DNA from: Chryseobacterium herbae
GTDB lineage: Bacteria; Bacteroidota; Bacteroidia; Flavobacteriales; Weeksellaceae
Assembly: GCF_025154075.1 (NCBI RefSeq)
Contig: NZ_JAOAMU010000005.1
Coordinates: forward strand, 186,001-250,000
Direction of reading: 5' to 3'
Length of the DNA: 64,000 nt
Positions 32,340 to 41,320 of this stretch are shown one piece after another. Position numbers and translations under genes: made by a program. The notes beneath the pieces were generated by a model. The model made no database searches. It saw nothing but the letters and a program-made list of their open reading frames with translations, and had not been told where the DNA came from. The first letter of the stretch is position 1. Every line of letters begins with the position of its first letter.

Positions 32340-32700
32340 AAAATTACCTGAGTTCGGGTTAAGAAAATTAAGATTGAGGGGTTCGAAGTTTCGGGATGCG
32401 GGTTTTGGGGTTCGAGATGCGGGGTACTACAGGTTGGAGAGTCGGAGCGTTTTAGAGTGAGAGGGTTTTGGAAAGTGATGAATTATAAATGATGAGTGAT
32501 GAGTTTTGTACCGCGAGTCTTTGAGTTGGAAGCTTTTCACCATTGACTTGCGAAGCAAAATTGACCATTGACCATTCTCAATCTTAGCCTCAGCCTAAAA
32601 ACCTCACATCGACTCAAAAAATTCACCTTTCACTTGCGAAGCAAAATTTACCATTCACACTTCTTAACTTTAGCTCAGATAATTTATCCATTTCAGAATA
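32340..32700. repeat. Repeat-rich gap upstream of mutS with two TTGCGAAGCAA copies
   Basis: This 424-base gap (32313-32736) holds no credible gene. A G-rich module (GGGATGCGGGTTTTGGGGTT; GAGAGTCGGAG) is followed by CACCATTGACTTGCGAAGCA (32539-32558) and a second CACCTTTCACTTGCGAAGCA (32624-32643). CTCAATCTTAGCCTCAGCCT between them matches CTCAATCTCAGCCTTAGCCT near 20906. Confidence 0.75.
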
Positions 32701-32736
32701 AAATATTTGTCGTATTTTTCAAGTAAAATAAGTGAT

Positions 32737-33267
32737 ATGATCTATCCGGTTTTAGAAACTGAAAGACTCCTTTTAAGACAGCTTACTCCCCATGACGCAG
32801 AAGATCTCTTCGAATATTTTTCTCTGGATGAAGTCATGGAATATTATGATCTGGACACCTTCAAAACCCTGGAGGATGCCCAAAATATCATCACCTATTT
32901 TAATAATGAATTCGAGAAAGGCAAAGGTTTCCGATGGGCTTTGGAATTGAAATCAGAAAAGAAAGTTATTGGAACATGCGGTTATCACAACTGGTATCCT
33001 GAGCATTTCCGGGCTGAGATCGGCTATGAACTGAATCCTAAATTCTGGAAAAAATCTTATATGAAAGAAGCCATCCTTCCTATCCTTATCTATGGATTCG
33101 AAAGCATGAGACTTCACCGCATCGATGCCTTCACAGATCCCGCGAACATTGCTTCGGAGAAACTTTTACATTCTTTAAATTTTAAAGATGAAGGAATTCT
33201 GCGCGATTACTTTTTTGAAAAAGGGAAATTTGTGGATGCTAAGATCTTTGGACTTATTAATGAGTAA
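32737..33267 (+). CDS. GNAT-family N-acetyltransferase (RimJ/RimL-like)
   Basis: From ATG 32737 the protein is 176 residues, opening MIYPVLETERLLLRQLTPHD as in RimJ/RimL acetyltransferases. The acetyl-CoA region RAEIGYELNPKFWKKSYMKE (about 100-119) and the later FTDPANIASEKLLHSLNFK motif are typical. The extra ten residues of a longer ORF add nothing family-like. Such enzymes acetylate protein N-termini or small molecules, but the substrate cannot be told. It converges on a cupin gene across a GA-rich inverted repeat. Confidence 0.88.
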   Translation: MIYPVLETERLLLRQLTPHDAEDLFEYFSLDEVMEYYDLDTFKTLEDAQNIITYFNNEFEKGKGFRWALELKSEKKVIGTCGYHNWYPEHFRAEIGYELNPKFWKKSYMKEAILPILIYGFESMRLHRIDAFTDPANIASEKLLHSLNFKDEGILRDYFFEKGKFVDAKIFGLINE

Positions 33268-33450
33268 AGATGGGAGATGGGTGTCGGAAGATGGAAGTTT
33301 CTAAAGTTCTACAGAACTACTGAATATTTTTTTATTAATTTTTTGATCATTTATCTTCGACATTGACCTTCTTGAATTACAACCACAACAAGAAGTATCA
33401 GGAGAAACAGTAACTTCCAGCCTCCCTCTTCAGGCTTCCATCCCTTTACT
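33268..33450. repeat. GA-rich inverted-repeat element, copy B (convergent junction)
   Basis: The 183-base gap begins AAGATGGGAGATGGGTGTCG, GAAGATGGAAGTTTC and ends CAGTAACTTCCAGCCTCCCT, CTTCAGGCTTCCATCCC. The arms are imperfect complements and match copies A (18012-18178) and C (51324-51500), while the AT-rich middle is different. Confidence 0.65.
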
Positions 33451-34332
33451 TTAACTCCTTCCCCACTTACTCTTCTTTTCAAATACTTCCGTCCCTTTCT
33501 CATACGCCCGCTTCTGTTTGTAATTCACCCATTTAGCCTTAAAAATTTTACGCAGAAGTTTATCTGTATACCTCATGATAAAAACATGGTACATCATATT
33601 GGCGAAAACACCAGGTTTATTGGGAAGCGCCCTGAGTGACATTGAAAACCCAGGTTCCAGATATCTGTTAAAATGCCAGAATGCACCCGGAATAAAGAGG
33701 GCATCACCGTGCTCCATGAAAATCTCGTAACCTTTGGCATATTGCAAGGCGGGAAACTTTTCGTAATCGGGGTTTTCATAATCTATATCGTAGACGGTAT
33801 GAACAGATAGCGGTACTTTATATAAGAAGGCAGATTGTTTCTGGTCAAATAACAGAATCCTTTTTTTTCCTTCGAAATGAATATGGAGAAAGTCTCCGAG
33901 ATCCACATCGTAATGCATCAAAACATGCGCTTCGCTTCCACCGAAGAAAAGTGTAGGCAGTCGCTTAAAAAACTTGATTCCCAGGTCGGGATAGGTGAAG
34001 TTTTTCAGTAATTCCGGGAGTCTGTCTGTGATGATATAGAAAAAGATTCGCAGATCTGAAGGTCCGCTTTTGATCCTGTCGATATAATCTTTCATCTTCA
34101 TATTCGCCACCGGTGCATTTGAACTTTTGGAGGCATCAGCCGGTTTATTGTCATACAGCGGAACGTCCTGATCACCTGCTTTTTCACGGATATAAGCGAG
34201 ATTCCATTGGTCAAAAGCATCCCATCTGGCCGCAAAATTTTTGATCAAAAGCGGCTTATGTTTTTTGAAATAATTCTTCTGAAAATCTTCTTTACTGATA
34301 TCGTTGACTACATCTACGTTTTCGAGGATCAT
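33451..34332 (-). CDS. Cupin-like (JmjC-type) Fe(II)/2-oxoglutarate oxygenase
   Basis: A 293-residue protein of the cupin_8/JmjC type. The iron triad is visible as H140-x-D142 (LMHYDVDLGDFLH) and H220 (FIPGAFWHFNRY), and a Lys in GKKRILLF (about 156) fits 2-oxoglutarate binding. Bacterial relatives hydroxylate ribosomal proteins, tRNA or small molecules. The N-terminal KKHKPLLIKNFAARWDAF is the standard cupin_8 opening. It is a single-gene unit. Its target is unknown. Confidence 0.87.
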   Translation of the reverse strand: MILENVDVVNDISKEDFQKNYFKKHKPLLIKNFAARWDAFDQWNLAYIREKAGDQDVPLYDNKPADASKSSNAPVANMKMKDYIDRIKSGPSDLRIFFYIITDRLPELLKNFTYPDLGIKFFKRLPTLFFGGSEAHVLMHYDVDLGDFLHIHFEGKKRILLFDQKQSAFLYKVPLSVHTVYDIDYENPDYEKFPALQYAKGYEIFMEHGDALFIPGAFWHFNRYLEPGFSMSLRALPNKPGVFANMMYHVFIMRYTDKLLRKIFKAKWVNYKQKRAYEKGTEVFEKKSKWGRS

Positions 34333-34769
34333 CTTATTTTGTTATTTAATGCGAAATAAAAATAGTCTTTTTTTGAAATCTGTGAAAATTAAAAAATGGT
34401 ATTGGAGACTTTGGGAGCCTGATTTAAACCACAAAATGAACAAAATATTTTAAACACTTTAGTTTTTTTAAGTAAAATATATTAAGGATAAAAGTGCACT
34501 TAAGCTTGAAAAAATCAGAGTTTTTTATAATTGAACCATTATTTTAAGATCACAAAGGGAACTTCGCTTTAAGGACTACAGCTCAAAAAATTTTGAGATT
34601 TTTTCTTAACTTTTCTTACCTCCTTCAATGCTCTTAATGTTTCAAAAACTATTCACAATCATCTGTAAAAATCCGACAATTCACCCCTTGCCTTTTTAAA
34701 CTTATTTTAAGGTTACCGACAAAGCAGAGCTCAAATGAAAAAATTATATTTGTAAGACTAAGTGAATTT
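34333..34769. other. 437-base gap with no recognised gene
   Basis: AT-rich DNA between the divergent cupin and bestrophin genes. No ORF, RNA gene or strong hairpin was recognised. A -7 box TATATTTG occurs at 34745-34752, 17 bases before the bestrophin ATG. A stretch around 34490-34550 with GTGCACTTAAGC and ATCACAAAGGGAAC resembles decayed repeat text seen in this type of genome. Confidence 0.5.
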
Positions 34770-35651
34770 ATGAGAGCCTACAACACCAAGCATTTCCTGA
34801 AAATCCTTTTCAGCATGCATAAAAGTGATACCATGAAGATCCTTTTTCCAACGATGATCCTTGTGGGACTCTATTCGTGGGGCATTCAGTATCTGGAAGT
34901 GGAATATCTGCATCTTACCACAAAATCCGGGGTGAGCAATATAGGAATGATTCATTCTCTGCTGGGCTTTGTACTCTCTTTACTATTGGTTTTCAGAACC
35001 AATACCGCTTACGACCGATGGTGGGAAGGCAGAAAACTTTGGGGAAAACTTGTGAATGATACCAGAAATTTTGCAGTGAAAATCAATGCCATTTTAGAGA
35101 ATGACCGTCAGGATGCAGAGCAAATCTCGAGATATTTAAAATATTTTCCGCATTTCCTGGCTAAACATTTATCTAAGGAATCTACAAGACTCGCTTTGGA
35201 TGAAGATTATTCCGAAATTGAAAATTCGCTGAAGCATCATGGTCCCAGCGAAATTATTATTCTTTTAACCCATAAACTGAATCAGCTGAAAAAAGAAGGC
35301 AAGATCTCGGATATTGAAATGCTGTATCTCGACACTCAGCTTTCGGGGTTTCTCGATGTTTGCGGTGGCTGTGAAAGAATTAAAAACACGCCCATTCCCT
35401 ACTCTTATTCTTCGTTTGTTAAGAAATTTATCATCTTATATGTACTGGCTCTGCCTGTTGCCTACGTCATTACCATTGGGCTTCTGATGATTCCGTTGAC
35501 GGTATTTGTCTATTATGTATTGATGAGCCTCGAGCTTATTGCTGAGGAAATTGAAGATCCTTTCAATAATGATGAAAACGATATTCCGATGGAAGCATTA
35601 GCACAAAGTATAGAAAAAAGTGTTCATCAGATTATGGGGCTGAAAAAGTAA
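34770..35651 (+). CDS. Bestrophin-family (UPF0187) ion channel protein
   Basis: A 293-residue membrane protein with helices near 25-45, 57-77, 215-235 and 237-255. The VFRTNTAYDRWWEGRKLWGK segment (about 74-93) and the late EEIEDPFNNDENDIPME segment (about 255-271) are the most conserved parts of bacterial bestrophins, which form pentameric ion channels. Its C-terminal QSIEKSVHQIM is also usual. A TATATTTG box precedes the start. It converges on the next gene with only 10 bases between stops. Confidence 0.93.
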   Translation: MRAYNTKHFLKILFSMHKSDTMKILFPTMILVGLYSWGIQYLEVEYLHLTTKSGVSNIGMIHSLLGFVLSLLLVFRTNTAYDRWWEGRKLWGKLVNDTRNFAVKINAILENDRQDAEQISRYLKYFPHFLAKHLSKESTRLALDEDYSEIENSLKHHGPSEIIILLTHKLNQLKKEGKISDIEMLYLDTQLSGFLDVCGGCERIKNTPIPYSYSSFVKKFIILYVLALPVAYVITIGLLMIPLTVFVYYVLMSLELIAEEIEDPFNNDENDIPMEALAQSIEKSVHQIMGLKK

Positions 35652-35661
35652 AAAATCAACC

Positions 35662-36261
35662 TTAAAGTTTGATCTCCTTTATTTCTCCGTCCTCTTTTAT
35701 TTCTACAAATTTGCTTTCTCTGTTTGCTGCAGAATAGCCATAGAAAAAAGTTTGGTATATCGGTGAAGAATACAAGTATCCTCCATATACGTTATAAGAA
35801 TCTGTTCTGCCGGTCTGTTCCTGATAACTGCCTGTCGCCGTAAAGTTGACGATGGTTTCCAGATAGTATTTTCCGGGTTTTAATTTTTCAAACTTAAACC
35901 TTCCGTAATCATCTGTCAAAGCTTCAAGTTTATATTTAAAAGCATCTTCGGACATGTATACAGTGGTCTTTTTGTTTTCATATTTTCTTCTCATGCTGTA
36001 AAACTCATCAAAATAAGGTGTTACAGGAAAAAGCATCACCACGGTTCCTTTGGGTGCATAATGTTTCGCTCCAAGCAGAGGTTTGATCCCGAATTGTCCC
36101 TTTTGTTTTGTGGAAGCTACTCCTTCAATCGTTGAATTTCCGAAACTAAGCATCTCTCTGGCCATTTTTTTATCGAAAAAAGCCTGCGGATAATAGGTAT
36201 TCTGTGCCTGTACAGATAGAAAAGCGAATACCAACAGCAATAAAGCGGATATTTTTTTCAT
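35662..36261 (-). CDS. Secreted protein of unknown function with a carboxypeptidase-regulatory-like segment
   Basis: A 199-residue protein with a signal peptide (MKKISALLLLVFAFLSVQAQ). In the middle DDYGRFKFEKLKPGKYYLET (about 115-134) matches the conserved core of transthyretin-like or carboxypeptidase-regulatory domains, which are beta-sandwiches. The preceding part (KGTVVMLFPVTPYFDEFY) could be the rest of that domain. The tail is rich in Tyr and Ser. No enzymatic motif was seen. It shares a tight convergent junction with the bestrophin gene. Confidence 0.7.
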   Translation of the reverse strand: MKKISALLLLVFAFLSVQAQNTYYPQAFFDKKMAREMLSFGNSTIEGVASTKQKGQFGIKPLLGAKHYAPKGTVVMLFPVTPYFDEFYSMRRKYENKKTTVYMSEDAFKYKLEALTDDYGRFKFEKLKPGKYYLETIVNFTATGSYQEQTGRTDSYNVYGGYLYSSPIYQTFFYGYSAANRESKFVEIKEDGEIKEIKL

Positions 36262-36316
36262 GTTAATATTTTAATTCAAATATAAGTATTTTGCTATTTT
36301 TGAAATAAAAAAATCT

Positions 36317-36937
36317 ATGAAATACTTTTTTCTGCTAATAATGACTGCATCATCGTGGGCACTAGCACAAAAACCATGTGGATTTAAAGATGGACTTCAG
36401 GAAGGATCCTGCAAAGATTTCTTTGAAAACGGACAGGTAAAACAGATTCTTGAATGGAAAAAAGGCAAAGTGGAAGGCGATGCCATTTATTATCACGATA
36501 ACGGAAAGGTTCAGGCTAAAGGAGAATACAAAAAAGACTATAAGGTGAAAGAATGGTCTTATTTCGATAAGAATGGTGTTCTGACCTCGAAGGAAGTTTT
36601 TAGAAATGGCGACAAAAATGTTTATGATAACAGCTTTACAGCTACTTTTTATACGCCCGCTGGTGTAATTGCTGAAATTTCTAATTATAAATTCGCTAAA
36701 TTACATGGTGAAAGTAAAATCTTTTATGAAAACGGAAAATCTGTAAAGCAAATCGGGCAGTATGAAAACGGAATCGCTACCGGAAAATGGAAAGCACTTT
36801 ATCCATCAGGAAAACTGCAGCGTGAAACAGAATTCGTCAACGATAAATGGAATGGCAACAGAGTTCATTACCGTGAAGACGGAAGCGTTGAAAAGACGGA
36901 GGTCTACAGAGACGGAAAATTAATCTCAACAAAATAA
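36317..36937 (+). CDS. Exported MORN-like repeat protein (YwqK type)
   Basis: A 206-residue protein with a signal peptide (ending SWALAQ) and about eight repeats of the pattern Y-x-x-(N/D)-G-K-x-x-x-x-G-x-(Y/W), for example YYHDNGKVQAKGEYKKDYKV and FYENGKSVKQIGQYENGIAT. Proteins of this kind are often labelled toxin-antitoxin YwqK antitoxins because of one Bacillus example, but here it is secreted and no toxin is next to it. It is 5 bases from the RNA methyltransferase gene. A structural or binding role is more likely than antitoxin activity. Confidence 0.82.
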   Translation: MKYFFLLIMTASSWALAQKPCGFKDGLQEGSCKDFFENGQVKQILEWKKGKVEGDAIYYHDNGKVQAKGEYKKDYKVKEWSYFDKNGVLTSKEVFRNGDKNVYDNSFTATFYTPAGVIAEISNYKFAKLHGESKIFYENGKSVKQIGQYENGIATGKWKALYPSGKLQRETEFVNDKWNGNRVHYREDGSVEKTEVYRDGKLISTK

Positions 36938-36942
36938 AACAA

Positions 36943-37473
36943 TTGGCACAGAAATTAAAACTGGAAGAACTGAACAGAATCGATGTAGAAACATTTAAGA
37001 AGGTTGAGAAAATTCCATTAGTCATTATTTTAGACAATCTCAGAAGCATGCACAATGTAGGTGCATCATTCAGAACGGCAGATGCTTTTCTGATCGAAAA
37101 AATTATTCTTTGCGGCATTACGCCACAACCGCCTCATCGTGAGATCCATAAGGCAGCACTGGGAGCTACAGAAAGTGTGGACTGGGGGCATGAAAGCGAT
37201 ATTAATACGGCTATCAGTGATTATAAAAGCCGCGGCTATGAAATCATCGGGATCGAGCAGACCACAGACAGCATGATGATCACTGATTTCAGCATAGACA
37301 AATCAAAGAAATATGCATTGATTTTAGGAAATGAAGTAGAGGGAATAAGTGATGAGGCGCTACCCAATATTGACACATTCCTGGAAATCCCTCAGCTGGG
37401 AACCAAGCATTCTTTAAATGTAAGTGTATGCGGTGGAATTGTGATGTGGGAGTTTGCAAAAGCCCTAAAATAA
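36943..37473 (+). CDS. SpoU/TrmH-family RNA 2'-O-methyltransferase
   Basis: A 176-residue SPOUT methyltransferase. Motifs are DNLRSMHNVGASFRTADAF (motif 1, with the catalytic Arg), ALILGNEVEGIS (motif 2) and IPQLGTKHSLNVSVCGGIVM (motif 3), the trefoil-knot SAM pocket. It methylates tRNA or rRNA ribose; the exact site cannot be told. The best start is TTG at 36943, giving M-AQKLKLEELNR, because the next in-frame ATG lies in motif 1. It begins 5 bases after the YwqK-type gene. Confidence 0.92.
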   Translation: MAQKLKLEELNRIDVETFKKVEKIPLVIILDNLRSMHNVGASFRTADAFLIEKIILCGITPQPPHREIHKAALGATESVDWGHESDINTAISDYKSRGYEIIGIEQTTDSMMITDFSIDKSKKYALILGNEVEGISDEALPNIDTFLEIPQLGTKHSLNVSVCGGIVMWEFAKALK

Positions 37474-37475
37474 AA

Positions 37476-37509
37476 AAACTGCATATGTCCTTAAAAGACA
37501 GTGCAGTTT
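37476..37509 (+). terminator. Hairpin after the RNA methyltransferase gene
   Basis: AAACTGCA and TGCAGTTT pair, with an inner TGTC/GACA pairing. The T run is short (TTTGAAAT), so termination strength is uncertain. Confidence 0.55.
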
Positions 37510-37660
37510 GAAATAAATCTAATAAAAAGTAAAAATGAAAGGCGACAAAGGTACTTTTTTTTTCTTTACAAACAAATTTTGATGTCAATTTTTTCAATTT
37601 TTCTGAAAAAAAGTGATGTTTTCAGAAATAGTTTCATTTAATTTTTTATAAATTAGCACA

Positions 37661-38311
37661 ATGTTTATCAAGGATTATATCTCAAAAGACTTTCCGTGTT
37701 TTAGCCTGACTGACTCAATAGAATCAGCAAGGAACACATTAGACGATTTCGGATATTCTCATATTTTCATCAAAAAATCTCACCACTTCTACGGCGCTAT
37801 CGCAGAAGACTTTCTTTATGAAGGTGATGGAACTTTGAAAGATCTTGAACATCAGATCGAGCGTTTTGCGATTCTGGAAGACAATAATATCATGGACAGC
37901 ATCCGTCTGTTTTATACTTTCAGCGCTAATGTAATTCCGGTGATCAATAAGAATGAAAAGTACCTCGGGTATATCACCTGTGAAGATATTTTTCAGAATC
38001 TTTCCCGCTATCCCCTGTTTTCAGAGACCGGAGCTATCCTTACGATAGAAACACCGGCCAGAAAATATTCGATGACGGAGATCGCCAATATTGTGGAAAG
38101 CAATAACTCGAAGTTTTATGGTGGATTTATCACCTTTATGTCCGATGAAGTGATTCATGTGACGATAAAGATCAGCAATGAAAATCTCTCCTCGATAGAC
38201 GCTACTTTTGACAGGTACGATTACAGAATTGTTGAAAAATACTATTCTGATGAGAAATCTGATCTGTTTAAAGACCGGTTCGGATTTTTCCAAAAATTCA
38301 TAGAAATATAA
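37661..38311 (+). CDS. CBS-domain protein upstream of nadK
   Basis: A 216-residue cytoplasmic protein with two CBS motifs in the first 130 residues (DSIESARNTLDDFGYSHIFI, then NIMDSIRLFYTFSANVIPVI and LGYITCEDIF) and a C-terminal ACT-like region (SMTEIANIVESNNSKFYGGF). CBS pairs bind adenosyl ligands and regulate partner proteins. It ends 1 base before nadK, so an adenine nucleotide-sensing link to NAD kinase is plausible but unproved. A TAAATTAG promoter-like box lies just upstream. Confidence 0.85.
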   Translation: MFIKDYISKDFPCFSLTDSIESARNTLDDFGYSHIFIKKSHHFYGAIAEDFLYEGDGTLKDLEHQIERFAILEDNNIMDSIRLFYTFSANVIPVINKNEKYLGYITCEDIFQNLSRYPLFSETGAILTIETPARKYSMTEIANIVESNNSKFYGGFITFMSDEVIHVTIKISNENLSSIDATFDRYDYRIVEKYYSDEKSDLFKDRFGFFQKFIEI

Positions 38312-38312
38312 C

Positions 38313-39179
38313 ATGAAGGCAGCCATATATTCTCAGAAAAAAGACCTCGATACTTTTTTATATTTAAGCAAGTTTATTTCAGAACTTGAAACCAGAGGCG
38401 TAAAATCTGTTTTGTACGATGAAATGGCTGAAGCGCTTCAGTTCTCAAAGATATTTGAAACATTCAACAGCAAACAGGACCTTCTGGATAAGGAGGTAGA
38501 CCTTTTCTTTACTTTCGGGGGTGACGGAACTATCGTGAATTCCCTTACTTTTATCGAAGACCTGGAAATCCCTATCGTAGGTGTCAATACCGGAAGATTA
38601 GGATTTCTGGCGAGTTTTACCAAGGAAGAAGCATTCAAAGAACTTGATGCCATCTTAAAAGGTGATGTAAAAACCAGCCGCCGTGCTGTGATTGAAGTGG
38701 TTTCTCCAAGATCTGACGATTTTTTCCCGTATGCATTGAATGACGTTACCGTTTCGAGAAAGGAAACAACCTCTATGATCACGGTAGATTCATATATCAA
38801 CGATGAATTTTTAAATGTTTTCTGGGGTGACGGGGTTATCGTTTCCACGCCTACAGGATCTACGGCTTATTCGTTAAGCTGTGGCGGACCGATCATCTCT
38901 CCGAACAACGAAAATTTTGTCATTACGCCTATCGCTCCACACAATCTGAATGTAAGACCTTTGGTCGTGAATGACAGAGTGGAAATCAAATTTAGAGTGG
39001 AAAGCAGAGTGCCCCAGTATTCTCTTTCGCTGGACTCGAGACTGGTTCATATAGAAACCGACAAAGAAATTATCATCAAAAAGGCAGATTTCCAGATCCT
39101 TCTGGTACAGCCCAACCATTTAAGTTTCTACGAAACAATCCGTCAGAAGCTGCTTTGGGGCAGGGACAAAAGAAATTAG
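38313..39179 (+). CDS. nadK: NAD kinase
   Basis: A 288-residue enzyme phosphorylating NAD to NADP. The GGDGT motif is at FTFGGDGTIVNSL (about 67-79), followed by GVNTGRLGFLASF (about 92-104), the NAD-binding NDVTV segment, and the conserved TPTGSTAYSLSCGGPII (about 181-197). Length fits bacterial NAD kinases. It starts 1 base after the CBS-domain gene, so the two are translated in tandem. No separate promoter was seen. Confidence 0.96.
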   Translation: MKAAIYSQKKDLDTFLYLSKFISELETRGVKSVLYDEMAEALQFSKIFETFNSKQDLLDKEVDLFFTFGGDGTIVNSLTFIEDLEIPIVGVNTGRLGFLASFTKEEAFKELDAILKGDVKTSRRAVIEVVSPRSDDFFPYALNDVTVSRKETTSMITVDSYINDEFLNVFWGDGVIVSTPTGSTAYSLSCGGPIISPNNENFVITPIAPHNLNVRPLVVNDRVEIKFRVESRVPQYSLSLDSRLVHIETDKEIIIKKADFQILLVQPNHLSFYETIRQKLLWGRDKRN

Positions 39180-39250
39180 TAATTCCTCAAAAATGATTAC
39201 CTTTACAGGAATTTTAAAAACGCCTAATAATTTAAAATAAAAAGTAAAAC

Positions 39251-40321
39251 ATGAGCAGAATTTTTCCGGCAGGAGTTGCCACAGGTCAATTAGTTACTGA
39301 TATTTTTCAGTACGCTAAAGAAAACAAATTTGCACTGCCTGCAGTAAACGTAATTGGTTCAAGCAATGTAAATGCTGTTATGGAAACCGCAGCAAAACTA
39401 AACTCTCCTGTAATTATCCAGTTTTCAAACGGTGGAGCCGCTTTCAACGCAGGAAAAGGATTAAATAATGACGGTCAGAAAGCAGCTATTTTAGGATCTA
39501 TCGCCGGAGCAAAACATATTCATACTCTTGCAGAAGCTTACGGAGCAACTGTAATTTTACACACCGACCACTGTGCTAAGAAATTATTGCCTTGGATCGA
39601 CGGATTATTAGATGCAAGTGAAGTGCATTATAAGCAGACCGGAAAATCTCTTTATTCTTCTCACATGCTGGATCTTTCTGAAGAATCTCTGGAAGAAAAT
39701 CTGGAAACTTCAGCTCAATATTTCGAAAGAATGGCTAAAATGCAGATGACTCTGGAAGTGGAGATCGGTGTTACAGGCGGAGAAGAAGACGGTGTAGACA
39801 ATTCTGATGTTGACAACTCTAAATTATACACTCAACCGGAAGATATCGCTTATACTTACGAAAAATTAAAAGCAATTTCTGACAACTTTACCATTGCTGC
39901 CGCTTTCGGTAACGTACACGGAGTTTACAAGCCAGGAAACGTGGTTCTTACCCCAAAAATCCTTGACAACTCTCAAAAATATGTTCAGGAGAAATTCGGA
40001 ACAGCTGACAAGCCGATTAACTTTGTATTCCACGGAGGTTCAGGATCTACTTTAGAAGAGATCAGAGAAGCTATCGACTACGGAGTTATCAAAATGAATA
40101 TTGACACTGACCTTCAATTCGCTTACACGGAAGGGGTTAGAGATTATATGGTTAACAACATCGATTATTTAAGAGCTCAGATCGGAAACCCTGAAGGAGA
40201 AGAAAAGCCTAACAAAAAATTCTATGACCCAAGAGTTTGGGTAAGAAAAGGGGAGGAAACTTTCTCTACAAGACTGGTTCAGGCGTTTGAAGACTTAAAT
40301 AACGTAAATACTTTAAAATAA
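39251..40321 (+). CDS. fbaA: Class II fructose-bisphosphate aldolase
   Basis: A 356-residue zinc-dependent aldolase of glycolysis and gluconeogenesis. The Zn and substrate sites are visible as LHTDHCAKKLLPW (about 107-119), GVTGGEEDGVDNS (about 176-188), AFGNVHGVYKPGNV (about 221-234), FVFHGGSGST (about 260-269) and MNIDTDLQFA (about 284-293). Length and motifs match class IIA E. coli FbaA (359). It is followed by a 14-base inverted repeat and then accD. Codon use looks highly optimised (many TCT, AAA, GAA), as expected for an abundant enzyme. Confidence 0.97.
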   Translation: MSRIFPAGVATGQLVTDIFQYAKENKFALPAVNVIGSSNVNAVMETAAKLNSPVIIQFSNGGAAFNAGKGLNNDGQKAAILGSIAGAKHIHTLAEAYGATVILHTDHCAKKLLPWIDGLLDASEVHYKQTGKSLYSSHMLDLSEESLEENLETSAQYFERMAKMQMTLEVEIGVTGGEEDGVDNSDVDNSKLYTQPEDIAYTYEKLKAISDNFTIAAAFGNVHGVYKPGNVVLTPKILDNSQKYVQEKFGTADKPINFVFHGGSGSTLEEIREAIDYGVIKMNIDTDLQFAYTEGVRDYMVNNIDYLRAQIGNPEGEEKPNKKFYDPRVWVRKGEETFSTRLVQAFEDLNNVNTLK

Positions 40322-40333
40322 GAACTGTACATT

Positions 40334-40382
40334 TGTATTAATGTAAATAGTATCCCTGATGGATGCGGTTTACATTAATACA
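40334..40382. promoter_or_regulatory. Long inverted repeat between fbaA and accD
   Basis: TGTATTAATGTAAA (40334-40347) and TTTACATTAATACA (40369-40382) are perfect 14-base arms around 21 bases that contain a smaller ATCC/GGAT pairing. There is no long T run, so it may be an operator, a processing site or a weak terminator. Confidence 0.55.
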
Positions 40383-40411
40383 TTTTACATTTATACCCTA
40401 ATACAATCAAA

Positions 40412-41266
40412 ATGGCATTCGACTGGTTTAAAAGAAAAGCAAAAAACATTACCACTTCTACTGATGAAAAAAAGGATGTTCCCAAAGGCCTTTGGCATCA
40501 GACTCCATCAGGAAAAATAGTAGAGCATGATGAACTGAGAAGAAACAACTACGTTTCTCCTGAAGACGGATTTCACGTAAGAATTGGAAGTGCAGAATTT
40601 TTTGAGATCCTTTTTGACGAAGGGAAGTTCACTGAACTCGATGCTAATGTTGAAAGTATTGATATCTTAAACTTCAAGGATACAAAACCTTATAAAGACC
40701 GTTTAAAAGAAGTAAGAGCAAAAACAAAGCTTACAGATTCTATCAGAAATGCAGTAGGAACCGTAAAAGGAACTCAAATGGTGGTTTCCTGTATGGATTT
40801 TGCTTTTATTGGAGGATCTTTAGGTTCTGTAATGGGAGAAAAGATCAGAAGAGCAGTAGATTACTGTATCGCCAACAAACTTCCGTACATGATCATCTGT
40901 CAGTCCGGAGGAGCGAGAATGCAGGAAGCAACCTACTCTCTTATGCAGCTTGCCAAAGTACAGGCTAAGCTTGCTCAGCTTTCTGAAGCAGGACTTTTAT
41001 ACATCGCTTACCTTTGTGATCCTACTTTTGGAGGCATCACAGCTTCTTTCGCTATGACCGCTGATATTATCATGGCTGAACCGAAAGCGCTGATCGGGTT
41101 TGCAGGTCCAAGAGTAATCCGTGAAACGATCGGAAGAGATCTTCCGGAAGGTTTCCAGACCTCTGAATTCTTACAGGAAAAAGGATTTGTAGATTTCATC
41201 GTAAAAAGAACAGAAATTAGAGATACGGTAGCAAAAACAGTGAATTTATTAGCTGCAAAAGCTTAA
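40412..41266 (+). CDS. accD: Acetyl-CoA carboxylase carboxyltransferase subunit beta
   Basis: A 284-residue subunit that with AccA transfers carboxyl from biotin to acetyl-CoA, the first committed step of fatty acid synthesis. The crotonase-like core is clear: [20 protein letters not shown], then [29 protein letters not shown] and GFAGPRVI. The N-terminal segment ([20 protein letters not shown], then [12 protein letters not shown]) aligns with the zinc-ribbon region of E. coli AccD but has no cysteine, so the four-Cys ribbon is lost. This is a known tendency in Flavobacteriia. A terminator follows. Confidence 0.95.
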   Translation: MAFDWFKRKAKNITTSTDEKKDVPKGLWHQTPSGKIVEHDELRRNNYVSPEDGFHVRIGSAEFFEILFDEGKFTELDANVESIDILNFKDTKPYKDRLKEVRAKTKLTDSIRNAVGTVKGTQMVVSCMDFAFIGGSLGSVMGEKIRRAVDYCIANKLPYMIICQSGGARMQEATYSLMQLAKVQAKLAQLSEAGLLYIAYLCDPTFGGITASFAMTADIIMAEPKALIGFAGPRVIRETIGRDLPEGFQTSEFLQEKGFVDFIVKRTEIRDTVAKTVNLLAAKA

Positions 41267-41287
41267 GATCTGTAACAAAAACTATAC

Positions 41288-41320
41288 AATCTCTCTCTAA
41301 TTAGGGAGAGATTTTTATTT
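41288..41320 (+). terminator. Intrinsic terminator after accD
   Basis: AATCTCTC and GAGAGATT form an 8-base stem with an inner CTAATTAG, followed by TTTTATTT. It ends right at the next ATG. Confidence 0.82.

Noticed and set aside
35640..35680. Possible bidirectional terminator between bestrophin and the secreted protein
   Set aside because: Only a five-base ATCAA/TTGAT pairing with mismatches was seen, too weak to list.
36317..36937. Toxin-antitoxin system suggested by the YwqK label
   Set aside because: The protein is secreted, built of MORN-like repeats and has no toxin gene beside it.
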